Positions 8,560 to 18,769 of a stretch of DNA of 61,816 nucleotides are shown here, in pieces. Within the stretch, counting starts at the first letter, position 1; each line of letters begins with the position of its first letter. The DNA is from Acidobacteriota bacterium (GTDB lineage Bacteria > Acidobacteriota > Terriglobia > Bryobacterales > Bryobacteraceae), in NCBI GenBank assembly GCA_025353165.1, contig JANXRE010000113.1, positions 1 through 61,816 of the forward strand. The letters are read 5' to 3'. Under the pieces are notes generated by a model. That model made no database searches, was not told where the DNA came from, and saw only the letters and a program-made list of their open reading frames with translations. The translations under genes and the position numbers were made by a program.

Positions 8560-10253
8560 CGACCGCTGCGCCATTTCACGTAATCGAAGCTCCAGCGGTA
8601 GGTCTGGGAGAACTGCTTGCCGGAGTAAATCTCCTCGTCGAGATTGTGCGAGAACAGATCATCGCCGCGTTGCAGGTAGGTATCGTCTCCGGTCAGCTTC
8701 CAGTACCAGGCGAACGCGGGGGCGACCAGATCGTTCAGTCCCTGGTGATTGTTCTGGCCGCAACCGCCGCCCGGGTCAGAGTTAAACCATGCGGGGGCCT
8801 GGCCACACTTGGCAGGGTCCACATCGGCGTCGTACATCAGCGCATGGGTCTTCTGGTCGTAGCGGGCCCAGATATCGTCCAGCATCCGTTTCACGATGAA
8901 CGGCACGCGCGCATCGTGGGTCAGATCCCAATATCCGATAAGTGCTTCCATCGCCAACCCGCACATGAAACTCTGATACTGCGCGTACCGCCCGGTGCCC
9001 TCCGTGTAGTAAAGGAGGAGCCCCGTCACGATATCCGCCGTGTTCGTCAGGTTCTTATGAGGTTGCCCGAAGACCTTCTGCTGGACGACTTCGAGGCCCA
9101 GGCTGTAGGACATTTCACGGATTCGGTCGTCCTGCGGAACCCCGGACTCGTTTGCGTAGGCATTCGCGTCGATCATCGCCCGCAGGGCGGCGCCGTACCC
9201 CGGATCGCAGGACGGGCACATCGACAGGGCGAGGCCATGAGGAAACACACGCCAGGCCTGTACATTTCCTTTCGAGGCCAGGACGCGGTCGCGGTATTGC
9301 GAGGCAATGTTGCGCGCGCAGTTGACCCATTCGCGATCGCCGGTGTAGTCGGCGATCTGATAGTAGACCCGCGCTCCGTCGTAGTACCACACCTGGCCCT
9401 CGTAGCCGAACGCCATCTTTTCGGTCGGATTGGCCTTATCGGCACACCAGCGCGCGCCCCCGGTGTCCTTCGAGACCATGTTTTTCTCCCACCGGTCGAG
9501 CCCGGGTATGGGCGGGGCGGCCGCCCAATCGATGCTCTTAGTTTTCAGCGGAGGAAGATGGACGACGGTGATCGGGAATTCCAAAACGGTGGAGTTGGTT
9601 CCGTCCGGGCTCTCCGAGAACGTGATCGAGGCGGTGTAGTCGCCCGCCGGAGTGTCGGGCGGCGCGTATACCTGCAGGCAGAACCGCTCGCTGGCCACGC
9701 GGTCATAAAGAGTGGAACCTTCTACTCGCGCCTTGGCCACACTGCAGCCGATGAGCTGGCGCCACCAGGTGAGTTGCGCCCCGGCCGGGAACCCGCTCAC
9801 GGCGGTGACATAAATATTCTTGGGGTAGGCCTTGTCGGGATACCGGAAAGCGATGAACTGGGACCCCGTCCCGGGAGTGGTGAACGTCTCGACCTGTCCC
9901 GAGCAATCCTTACGCCGAAGAGCAAACGTGGTGCCCTGAACGTCGCAGACCGCGTAGGGCGCCCAGATGGTCGCGTACAGCGACCAGATACCCTGCGGGG
10001 GAGTTCCCGTGCTGTAAAACTGCACGATTTCGCCCCCGGCGAAAGGGGTGTCGCCGGAGTTGCACCGGGAAGACGCCGGATCGCAGGTGACGGGAACCAT
10101 CCATTCGTCCCAAAAGAAATACCAGGAACTGTAGCCGGCAATTACCGTTCGTGGTCCGCGCCACTGGCGAGCCGCGGACGGGACGGGCTTCGCGGCCGCG
10201 ATGGAAGCGAGAGCCAACAGTAAGATGAGTGACCAGCGAAAGAGTCTCAGCAT
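8556..10253 (-). CDS. Large secreted protein of unknown function
   Basis: The 565-aa product begins with a clear signal peptide (MLRLFRWSLILLLALASIAAA). The first 250 residues look beta-rich (repeated aromatic, Gly and Pro, and a YTASITFSES strand pair typical of Ig-like sandwiches) and contain several Cys pairs suited to disulphides. From about residue 260 the composition changes to helices rich in Trp and Tyr (YEGQVWYYDGARVYYQIADY, AFAWYWKLTGDDTYLQRGDD), resembling an alpha/alpha toroid of the six-hairpin glycosidase or lyase type. That fold call is inference. The ATG at 10253 has GGAGA a few bases upstream, and an unbroken frame beyond it to 10841 is not coding. It is divergent from the matrixin gene, with 111 bp between. 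Confidence 0.8.
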   Translation of the reverse strand: MLRLFRWSLILLLALASIAAAKPVPSAARQWRGPRTVIAGYSSWYFFWDEWMVPVTCDPASSRCNSGDTPFAGGEIVQFYSTGTPPQGIWSLYATIWAPYAVCDVQGTTFALRRKDCSGQVETFTTPGTGSQFIAFRYPDKAYPKNIYVTAVSGFPAGAQLTWWRQLIGCSVAKARVEGSTLYDRVASERFCLQVYAPPDTPAGDYTASITFSESPDGTNSTVLEFPITVVHLPPLKTKSIDWAAAPPIPGLDRWEKNMVSKDTGGARWCADKANPTEKMAFGYEGQVWYYDGARVYYQIADYTGDREWVNCARNIASQYRDRVLASKGNVQAWRVFPHGLALSMCPSCDPGYGAALRAMIDANAYANESGVPQDDRIREMSYSLGLEVVQQKVFGQPHKNLTNTADIVTGLLLYYTEGTGRYAQYQSFMCGLAMEALIGYWDLTHDARVPFIVKRMLDDIWARYDQKTHALMYDADVDPAKCGQAPAWFNSDPGGGCGQNNHQGLNDLVAPAFAWYWKLTGDDTYLQRGDDLFSHNLDEEIYSGKQFSQTYRWSFDYVKWRSGR

Positions 10254-10364
10254 CAAGTCTCCGAGGCGAGGTGACTCCAGTTTACCTCTCTCATAGGGTG
10301 AACACCCCAGCGCTCTAAGAGTGAATCGCGCCGAAGCGGGCCTACCCGCGCCGATGAGCGAATC

Positions 10365-12114
10365 ATGCACGGAGTCTGGCTCGTCCTCCCGGTCCTGCTC
10401 TATGCCGTATCGTTCGCGGGTCCGGCGATAAAGCTCAAGACGCGGCAGATTGAAGCCGCGGCCTCGCCCGCGGGCGAAGGCCGGGGCGGTATTCCCGCCG
10501 GCGGCCGCCGCGAAGCGATGCATGTGCTGGTTCAATTCGCCGCGCCGCCCGGCGCCGCCGAGGTCCGCGCATTGGAGGACCGGGGCATTCGCGTCCTGCA
10601 ATATGTTCCGGATAACGCTTTCCTGGTGCTGCTGGATCGCGACGCTTCCCTGGACGGTCTCGGTCTGGCGTGGGCCGGACCGCTGGCGTATAGCGACAAG
10701 ATCAGCCCGGACTGGAACACCGCCGCCGATAGCACCGCCGTCGTGGAGTTCCATCCGGATATCGGCGGGATTGAACAGCGTTGGATATTCCTGCGGAACG
10801 GGATTGAAGCCGTGGAGAATCCGGACCTGGCGCCGAATCACCTTCTGGCACGAGTGCGGCCCGGCGACCTCGAACGTTTGTCCAATGAGGACGGGGTGGC
10901 GTACATCTTTCCCGCGTCTTCGGATCTTTCGGGCGGCCGGCCCGTCCGTCCGTGCCTGAGCGCGCTGACCGGAGTCGGAAGAGCCGCGCAGTTTATCCCG
11001 GTGATCGGCGAGGGCTGGGATGGGCCGGGTTTGGGTGAGGCGTCGTTGAAGTACGTCTTTTCAAGCGTGACGAATCGCCTGCCCGCGGATTCGGCCAAGA
11101 CCGAAATTTTGCGGGCGTACACCATTTGGTCCAAGTACGTGAAAGTGGATTTCCAGCCGGGAACGGATCCCAACGGAACCCATACGTTGAATATCCTTTT
11201 CGCATCGCGGGCGCATGGCGACGGGTACCCGTTCGACGGGCCGGGTGGCATTCTGGCGCATACGTTCTACCCGTCTCCTCCCAATCCCGAGCCGATCGCG
11301 GGAGACATGCATTTCGACGCGGACGAGAGGTGGCATATCGGCGTGGATGTGGATCTGTTCAGTGTGGCGCTGCACGAAACGGGGCACGCGCTGGGGCTCG
11401 GCCACTCCGACCGGCCGGGCGATGTGATGTACCCGTACTACAGCATTACGTCCGACCTCACCGCGCACGACGTGGCCGCGGTGCGTAGGCTCTACGCAGC
11501 TCGGGACGCTGATACGTCCGCTCCGCCGCCAACGAACCCGGGAACTCCCACGCCGCCTCCCGCCTCCCCGCCTATCGCGATCTCAATCACCATTCCCGTT
11601 GCTCCGGTAGCCCAGCAGCGGTATACGTTCTTCGGGACGACGTCAGGGGGAACGGGGAGCGTTCAGGTGACGTGGACCGCCAACGGCGCATCCGGCACAG
11701 CCACTGGAAGCAGTCAATGGACGGCAACCGTTCCGCTGGTCGCGGGCCTAAATCAGATCGCTTTTCAAGCGACGGACGGAAATAAGAAGACGGCGGCGAA
11801 GACCGTCACGGTCATGCGGTCACAACTGCAGCCCAATCCTCCGTCGCCCGACACCACCGCTCCGTCGCTGACCATCACCAGCCCCAGTTCCGCGGTGGTC
11901 GCCACTTCGGAAAAATCCATCGTCCTGAGCGGCACCGCGTCAGACAGCGTCGGCGTGGCCGCCGTGACGTGGACCACGGCCTTCGGCGATTATGGCACGG
12001 CCACCGGTACCGATAAATGGCAGACCGGGCCGGTCGCCCTGTTTACCGGAGTGAACACGATCCTGGTGCAAGCGGCCGACGCGGCCGGTAATAAAGCGTG
12101 GAGGACGGTGATGG

Positions 12115-12128
<14 letters not shown>
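10365..12128 (+). CDS. Secreted matrixin-like (M10A) metalloprotease
   Basis: Predicted exported zinc protease. An N-terminal hydrophobic leader (residues 1-19) precedes a propeptide-like region of about 190 residues. The catalytic domain holds the metzincin motif HETGHALGLGHSD at residues 337-349, followed by the Met-turn region DVMYPYYS. After a Pro/Thr linker (about 385-405) come two Ig-like repeats, each with a WTA/WTT...TATG-type strand, ending in a basic TRR. Such tails usually sit the enzyme on a surface or a polymer (inference). Length is 587 aa. The 3' end overlaps the convergent DUF7009 gene by 14 bp. Confidence 0.88.
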
Positions 12129-13883
<1,755 letters not shown>

Positions 13884-13889
13884 GTGGGT

Positions 13890-14105
13890 ATCACTGAAAA
13901 AGGAGGTGGTTCAGTCTAGAATATGGAACCCAGTAGTATTTCTAAACCCACGCGTGAGGTGGCCGACTGTTGAGTCGACCGCTCTAACGTTCAGGCTTTG
14001 CACCAGTGGCGAGCCGCTGTTCCTGTGGACCGGCCCCTCGCGCGAGTAAGTTCTGACAGTGTTACCGAAATCCCCGCTGCGCCGCAAGGCATGGCGGGGA
14101 TTTTC
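13890..14105 (+). ncRNA. Structured RNA or short-ORF transcript between purA and rpmE
   Basis: About 215-nt predicted transcript running from a consensus promoter to an intrinsic terminator. It starts with a near-perfect anti-16S complement (AAGGAGGT at 13900-13907). Local hairpins visible are GGTTC/GAACC, CGACT/AGTCG around 13963-13978, CAGTGG/CCGCTG with a CGAG loop, and the palindrome CTCGCGCGAG. Two short frames exist: ATG 13923 to TGA 13971 (16 codons, MEPSSISKPTREVADC) and GTG 13906 to TAA 14047-14049 (47 codons). I do not recognise the RNA; Acido-1 and Acido-Lenti-1 are the Rfam families to test first. It could be a small RNA, a leader peptide unit or a very small protein gene. Confidence 0.55.
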
Positions 14106-14108
14106 GTT
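14069..14108 (+). terminator. Intrinsic terminator before rpmE
   Basis: Perfect 9-bp stem AATCCCCGC (14069-14077) and GCGGGGATT (14094-14102), with a loop that can pair further (TGC/GCA), followed by a T-rich tract TTCGTTGTT. It ends the transcript that starts near 13890. rpmE then has its own TATACT-like box near 14117. Confidence 0.75.
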
Positions 14109-14160
14109 GTTCCCGTGATATACTTAGAGATCGTACCTACCTGAAAGGAATCACCCCCAG

Positions 14161-14421
14161 ATGAAAGCAGGGATCCACCCGCAATACGAGGAAGTCAGTG
14201 TGACCTGCGCGTGCGGAAACAAGTTCCGTACCCGCTCGACTCACAAAGGCGACATCCGAGTGGAAATATGTTCCGCCTGCCACCCGTTTTATACCGGCCG
14301 GCAGCGCGTCGTGGACACCGAGGGCCGCGTAGATCGGTTCCAGAAGAAGTACGCGAAGGTGCGCGAAGCCCAGGCGGCGGAGAAGGCCGCGAAGAAGAAA
14401 CAGCCTCAGCCGACGGCGTAA
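14161..14421 (+). CDS. rpmE: 50S ribosomal protein L31
   Basis: Large-subunit ribosomal protein, zinc-binding (C+) type. The four-Cys ribbon is present: CAC near residues 16-18 and CSAC near residues 38-41, with the family motif [20 protein letters not shown] following. The C-terminus has an extension rich in Lys, Ala and Gln beyond the usual 70 residues. The start ATG has GAAAGGA upstream. The gene appears monocistronic, preceded by the terminator at 14069-14108. Confidence 0.96.
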   Translation: MKAGIHPQYEEVSVTCACGNKFRTRSTHKGDIRVEICSACHPFYTGRQRVVDTEGRVDRFQKKYAKVREAQAAEKAAKKKQPQPTA

Positions 14422-14496
14422 ACCGCACACCGCTCGCTAACGCGCGCGACTCGGAAATGCCGATACTGAGCCACGACCGTGAGGGAGTGGTTGCAC

Positions 14497-14901
14497 TTAC
14501 AGGCCAGTCCCGGATTTCGCGTGTTGCTTTTCGTGTTCCTCTCGCTCGCGCCGCATTTTGTCATATTCCGGACGCTGGCTTTCGGACAGCATGGATCGAA
14601 TTTTCTCGACCTGCTCCCTTCGGATCCGCTCCATCTCCGGCCGCAAGCGTTCGCGCGCTTCACTGAACCGGCCGCGAGTCTCATCCAGGATTTCGTTCAG
14701 CTTGCGCGATTGCTCGGGGGCCAGGTGGAGGCGGCTCTGCATTTCCGCCGTGTACCGCTTGCGCCATTCCGCCGGATCGTGCGCGGTGTTGGCGTTCCCC
14801 GACTTCACCGTGTAAAGCCGGAACCCGAAGGCGCCAACGGCAAGACCGCTCACGAAAATCAGGAGGGCATACAAGGAAACGGCGATGCGGGAGAGTTTCA
14901 T
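14497..14901 (-). CDS. Spy/CpxP-like periplasmic protein
   Basis: 134-aa protein with one N-terminal membrane segment or uncleaved signal (residues 7-27), followed by a highly charged all-helical domain. The core LHLAPEQSRKLNEILDETRGRF and the repeated ExxRRExxE pattern resemble the LTxxQ-type periplasmic chaperones and heavy-metal-sensor proteins. It probably sits in the periplasm tethered to the inner membrane and may sense or shield misfolded protein or metal (inference from family). It is the third gene of a sigma/anti-sigma operon; its start overlaps the anti-sigma stop in ATGA. Confidence 0.75.
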   Translation of the reverse strand: MKLSRIAVSLYALLIFVSGLAVGAFGFRLYTVKSGNANTAHDPAEWRKRYTAEMQSRLHLAPEQSRKLNEILDETRGRFSEARERLRPEMERIRREQVEKIRSMLSESQRPEYDKMRREREEHEKQHAKSGTGL

Positions 14902-15191
14902 CGGACGGGCGGCGCCTCGGCCAGCTCGCCGGCGTGTTCATTTTCGAGCACGTCCACGTAAGATGCGCTGTACACCGGGGCCGTCTGAAGCCGCGGTATC
15001 AGCACGGTGGCGATGAACAAGACGGTAACCGCCGCCAGCACGGCGAAAGCGTGAGCGAAGGCGCGGAGCACCCTTACTGGCGAACGCCGGGCGTCGATTC
15101 GCGCCCACAGCCCGGGCATGAAGCTCTCTCCGGGTTCCGGATCGGGCACTGCCTCCCGGTACGCCGCCAACACTCCCGTCAATTCGTCCAT
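14898..15191 (-). CDS. Putative membrane anti-sigma factor
   Basis: 97-aa protein with a short cytoplasmic N-terminus (DELTGVLAAYREAVPDPEPG), one membrane span at about residues 46-66 and a short periplasmic tail. It lacks the HxxxCxxC zinc site of classic anti-sigma domains, so the role rests mainly on gene order: it lies directly downstream of an ECF sigma gene and shares ATGA with the Spy-like gene. The ATG at 15191 has GAGG upstream; a GTG at 15203 would add four residues. Confidence 0.7.
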   Translation of the reverse strand: MDELTGVLAAYREAVPDPEPGESFMPGLWARIDARRSPVRVLRAFAHAFAVLAAVTVLFIATVLIPRLQTAPVYSASYVDVLENEHAGELAEAPPVR

Positions 15192-15232
15192 CCTTGACCT
15201 CACACCAATATAACGGGCGAAGGAGACCTTGT

Positions 15233-15814
15233 TCAGGTTACTTCACCGGTCGTTTTTGCCAGCGCATCGAAGGCCTTCATAACCCGCTGTCGCGCCCGGA
15301 ACAGGCGCACCTTCAGGGTGTTCTCGCTAACGTGGTATACCTGCTCCAGCTCACGCAGCGACAAACCTTCAACTTCCTTTAACGTTAACAAGATGCGGTC
15401 TTCCGGCGATACTGAACCGAGGAGCGCCTCGACGGTCTCGCGCACCCTCCGGCGGTATTCCTCGTCTTCGCTGCGCTTGCCGCCAGCCGCGGCATCCGCC
15501 ATCGTCACCTGCTGCTCGCTGAGGTCGGACATGCGCGACTCGTGGCGCCTGCGCTGGCGCCGGAGGTAGTCGTAGGCCGCGTTGACGGTCAACCGGTACA
15601 GCCATGGCTCGAATACCTCCGGCGTGCGGAGCTGGCCGAGGGAGAAGTACAAGCGCAGGAAAACCTCCTGCCCTACGTCCTCGACGTCCTCCGGTCGGTT
15701 AATGAGACGCGCAATCGTCCCGAGGATGCGCTTCCGGTAGGCTCGCACGATGGCGTTGAACGCTGCCTCGTTTCCGCCGCGGGCTTGCTCGAGGACATCG
15801 AATTCAACGAGCAT
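15233..15814 (-). CDS. ECF RNA polymerase sigma factor
   Basis: Sigma-70 family factor of the extracytoplasmic-function group with regions 2 and 4 only. Region 2 spans about residues 20-90 (ARLINRPEDVEDVGQEVFLRLYFSL, WLYRLTVNAAYDYLRR); region 4 spans about 130-185 with the helix-turn-helix LSLRELEQVYHVSENTLKVRLFRAR. The linker contains a short acidic and Ala/Gly stretch. It leads an operon with the anti-sigma and Spy-like genes, so it probably controls an envelope-stress response. The ATG at 15814 is chosen over an upstream TTG at 15826. Confidence 0.92.
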   Translation of the reverse strand: MLVEFDVLEQARGGNEAAFNAIVRAYRKRILGTIARLINRPEDVEDVGQEVFLRLYFSLGQLRTPEVFEPWLYRLTVNAAYDYLRRQRRRHESRMSDLSEQQVTMADAAAGGKRSEDEEYRRRVRETVEALLGSVSPEDRILLTLKEVEGLSLRELEQVYHVSENTLKVRLFRARQRVMKAFDALAKTTGEVT

Positions 15815-15896
15815 CCCAACCGCCAAGGCCGCGGGCGCGGATATTTACCGGCAAACAGTCAGATTACTAAGGAGTGGCGTCAAAAGCAAAAATACT

Positions 15897-16079
15897 CTAT
15901 ACCGCCCTGCTTCTGCCTATCGGGACGACGCTCATGGGACGCTTCTTTGCATTACCTCTCAAGGATGCATAGTGTTTCAGATCGGCTATCAACTGCTCGA
16001 CGGCGGCGCGGCGGGCGTACAGCGTCGGCAAATCGGCATGGAGCGGATCTGGAATGCGGGGGGAGGGAAGGCTTACCAT
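15897..16079 (-). CDS. Possible small helical protein upstream of the ECF sigma gene
   Basis: A 60-codon frame in the 405-bp gap 15815-16219 with a coherent amphipathic helix (LPTLYARRAAVEQLIADLKHY) followed by a basic tail. This helix type is seen in short hypothetical proteins of related genomes (from memory, not verified). No clear ribosome-binding site precedes the ATG, and base composition here is lower in GC than its neighbours. It would be the first gene of the sigma operon, 82 bp upstream. The rest of the gap holds nothing I can name. Confidence 0.3.
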   Translation of the reverse strand: MVSLPSPRIPDPLHADLPTLYARRAAVEQLIADLKHYASLRGNAKKRPMSVVPIGRSRAV

Positions 16080-16219
16080 GCATCATTACTATTCCACTTA
16101 AGGTACTAATTGCAATACCTAAAACTGCGGGGGCCACCTTACGGAACTACTACCCCTGGTACCTCCCGCAGGGGGGTGTATTTCGGGCTTTCAGAACCGC
16201 GTTGCTAGACTGGAGTCAG

Positions 16220-18529
16220 GTGGACTTTCTCAAGGGGCTCAACCCCCAACAAAAAGAAGCGGTTGCGCACGTCGAAGGTCCGCTGTTGTTGCTCGCCGGA
16301 GCGGGTAGCGGCAAGACCCGCGTGATTACGCATAGGATTGCGCACATCATCAGCGAACATCACGTTCCCGGCCCCTGCGTGCTGGCCGTCACATTCACCA
16401 ACAAAGCGGCGGGGGAAATGCGCGAGCGAGTGCAGCGTCTGCTGGGCGACCCCTCCACCATGCACAGCCCGGTGGTATCCACGTTCCACTCGTTTTGCGT
16501 GCGTCTTCTGAGGCGGGACGGCAAGGCGTTAGCGGACGTAAGGCATGGGTTCACGCCGCGGTTCAATATTTACGACAACGACGATCAGATCGGGATCGTC
16601 AAGTCCATTTACCGTCAGCTCGGGCTGGACGAGAAGACTTTCATGCAGTACCGGGCAGCCCTATCCCGCATTAGCCACGCAAAGAACAAGGATGAAGGCC
16701 CGGAGGACATGCATAAGGCCGGCACCGATCCGATCACGTCGCGGTTGGCCGTAACCTTTGAGCGGTACGAGGCGGCGCTCCGGCAGGCCAACGCGCTGGA
16801 TTTCGACGACCTGTTGCTGCAATCCGTGCGCCTGCTCCGGCACGACGGCGAGACGCGGAGCAAGTACAATCGGCAGTTCGAGTTTCTGATGATCGACGAG
16901 TATCAGGACACGAACCGCACGCAGTACCAGTTGATGCGGCTGCTGAGCGAGGCGCGGCCGAACGTCTGCGTGGTGGGAGACGAGGACCAGTCCATCTACG
17001 GATGGCGCGGGGCCGATATCCGGAACATACTCGATTTCGAGCGGGATTATCCCAATGCCAAGGTGATCCGGCTGGAGCAGAATTACCGCTCGACGAAGAA
17101 CATCCTAGATGCGGCGAGTGCCGTCGTCGCCAACAACAAACAGCGCAAGGGGAAATGGCTGTGGACCGAGCACGGCGCGGGCGACGCGATCCGGGTTTAC
17201 GAGGCCATGGATGGGGAGAACGAAGCGCTGTTCATCGCCGACACCATCGAGCGGAGCCTGCGGCAGGAACCCAAGGACCGGGTCGCGGTACTGTACCGAA
17301 CCAATTTCCAATCGCGGCAGATCGAGGAAGCCCTGCGGCGGTCCAACCGGAAATACCTGGTGGTAGGAGGCTTCAGCTACTACCAGCGCGCCGAGGTGAA
17401 GGACATTCTCGCGTACGTGAAGGCGCTGCTCAATCCGGACGATTCTATCGGCCTGCTGCGCATCGTCAACATTCCGGCCCGGGGCATCGGCAAGACTACC
17501 ATCGAGCAAGTCGAGCGATTCGCGGCAGACAACGCCGTGAGCGCCTGGGCGGCGATGGGACAGATGATCGAGGAGCGCCTTCTGTCGGGCCGTGCGGAGC
17601 TGGCGTTGAGTACATTCCACCGCATGATGGAGGAACTGCGCGAGGGAATCCAAGAGCGGCCGCTGCCGGCGATTCTGCGCGCCATCCTCGACCGCACGGG
17701 TTATCAGCGCGTGCTCGAAAACGATAATACTCCGGAAGCCGAAAGCCGGCTGGGCAACGTTCAGGAACTGGTGAACGCGGCCGCCGACGCCGCCGAGCGC
17801 GGCGAGACGGTTGCGGATTTTCTGGACCATGCGGCTCTGGTGGCCGACGCGGACGGGCTAGACGAGCAGGCGCAAGTATCGCTGCTCACCATGCACAACG
17901 CCAAAGGCCTCGAGTTTCCCGTGGTGTTCATCGCCGGAATGGAAGAGGGGCTGTTCCCGCACAGCCGGAGCCACAACTCGGAGTCGGAGCTGGAGGAAGA
18001 ACGCCGCCTCTGCTACGTCGCCATGACGCGGGCGGAGAAAAAGCTGCACATGAGCTGGGCGCGGTATCGCCGCCGGTACCCGGGCGCAGCGGCGGAGAAG
18101 TCGATCCCTTCGCGCTTCCTGGCGGAAGTCCCGAACCAACTGGTCCAGCGCGGTGGAGCGAAGGCGGCAGCGCCCCAGGTGGACCTTTTCGCGGAGCGCC
18201 ACGAGGTGCGCGAGTCGGCAAAGAAGAATCTGTACACCGGAAAGACGTATAATTCGGTAGATAACATCAAACAGTATTTCTCCGAGCGGGGAGTGCCGGC
18301 GCCGAGGGGGATTGCGGCGCCCCAACCGGTCCCTCCTCCAGCCCGTCCGGCTGGAAAACCGAAAGCGCCTTTCGGCCCCGGGGCCAGTATCCGGCACCCG
18401 AGATACGGCCAGGGCATTGTGCTGCGGCGCGAGGGCGAGGGCGACGAAGCGAAATTGACGGTGCAGTTTGCGGGGCACGGCTTGAAAAAGCTGATACAAA
18501 AATACGCAGGAATCAAAGTAGAAGAATGA
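16220..18529 (+). CDS. pcrA: UvrD/PcrA-type ATP-dependent DNA helicase
   Basis: Superfamily 1A 3'-5' DNA helicase for repair and replication restart. The Walker A loop LLAGAGSGKTRV lies near residue 25; motif Ia TFTNKAAGEMRERV, motif II LMIDEYQDTNRTQYQL, motif III VVGDEDQSIYGWRGAD, motif IV LEQNYRSTKNIL and motif VI YVAMTRAEKKLHMSWARYR are all present. The C-terminal 120 residues are the Pro-rich linker and Tudor-like domain (RHPRYGQGIVLRREGEGDEAKLTVQF) that binds RNA polymerase in PcrA. The GTG at 16220 has GGAG just upstream; the frame is open further 5' but is not coding. The stop shares ATGA with a tiny basic gene. Confidence 0.94.
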   Translation: MDFLKGLNPQQKEAVAHVEGPLLLLAGAGSGKTRVITHRIAHIISEHHVPGPCVLAVTFTNKAAGEMRERVQRLLGDPSTMHSPVVSTFHSFCVRLLRRDGKALADVRHGFTPRFNIYDNDDQIGIVKSIYRQLGLDEKTFMQYRAALSRISHAKNKDEGPEDMHKAGTDPITSRLAVTFERYEAALRQANALDFDDLLLQSVRLLRHDGETRSKYNRQFEFLMIDEYQDTNRTQYQLMRLLSEARPNVCVVGDEDQSIYGWRGADIRNILDFERDYPNAKVIRLEQNYRSTKNILDAASAVVANNKQRKGKWLWTEHGAGDAIRVYEAMDGENEALFIADTIERSLRQEPKDRVAVLYRTNFQSRQIEEALRRSNRKYLVVGGFSYYQRAEVKDILAYVKALLNPDDSIGLLRIVNIPARGIGKTTIEQVERFAADNAVSAWAAMGQMIEERLLSGRAELALSTFHRMMEELREGIQERPLPAILRAILDRTGYQRVLENDNTPEAESRLGNVQELVNAAADAAERGETVADFLDHAALVADADGLDEQAQVSLLTMHNAKGLEFPVVFIAGMEEGLFPHSRSHNSESELEEERRLCYVAMTRAEKKLHMSWARYRRRYPGAAAEKSIPSRFLAEVPNQLVQRGGAKAAAPQVDLFAERHEVRESAKKNLYTGKTYNSVDNIKQYFSERGVPAPRGIAAPQPVPPPARPAGKPKAPFGPGASIRHPRYGQGIVLRREGEGDEAKLTVQFAGHGLKKLIQKYAGIKVEE

Positions 18530-18684
18530 ACACGAAGCAGATCGAGAACAAAGAAGAGCGAAAGACAGCAAAACGCGTGGCGCGCAAAAAAGCGGCCCCG
18601 AAAGCAAAGCGCGCGTCCGGAGTCGCGCGCGGCTCCATGAAAAAGAAAGTACGGGTGATGGCGAAGGGCCAGCGCAAGCGCTAA
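18526..18684 (+). CDS. 52-aa highly basic peptide coupled to pcrA
   Basis: Short gene whose ATG overlaps the pcrA stop in ATGA. The product starts MNTKQIENKEERKTAKRVA and is dominated by Lys and Arg (more than a third of residues) with Ala; it has no hydrophobic core and should be unstructured and nucleic-acid binding. It ends KGQRKR. I do not recognise a named family. Possible roles are an RNA- or DNA-binding accessory to the helicase or a ribosome-associated peptide; both are guesses. A palindromic repeat begins three bases after its TAA. Confidence 0.65.
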   Translation: MNTKQIENKEERKTAKRVARKKAAPKAKRASGVARGSMKKKVRVMAKGQRKR

Positions 18685-18687
18685 GAC

Positions 18688-18715
18688 GTGGCGCACGCAA
18701 AAGTGCGTGCGCGAC
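18688..18715 (+). repeat. Dispersed palindromic repeat, half copy D
   Basis: Only the first hairpin of the dispersed element: GTGGCGCACGCA, then a 9-bp perfect stem GCGCACGCA/TGCGTGCGC with an AAAG loop. The second hairpin is replaced by unrelated sequence. It lies directly after the 52-aa gene and 55 bp before the permease start; it could serve as a terminator without a T-tract. Confidence 0.65.
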
Positions 18716-18769
18716 GACCCCTCGGCGAGCGATGAGGCTGCCGGGCTATATTCAATAGCACGCGCCAAA

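Noticed and set aside
8646-10223. 525-codon plus-strand frame opposite the large secreted protein
   Set aside because: The minus strand has a leader peptide, a ribosome-binding site and coherent secondary structure; the plus frame has none.
10254-10841. 196-codon upstream extension of the secreted-protein frame
   Set aside because: Overlaps the matrixin gene on the other strand, and a signal peptide with ribosome-binding site starts at 10253.
15542-16219. N-terminal extension of pcrA upstream of the GTG at 16220
   Set aside because: Runs through the ECF sigma gene and a spacer; helicase similarity begins exactly after the GTG, which has GGAG upstream.
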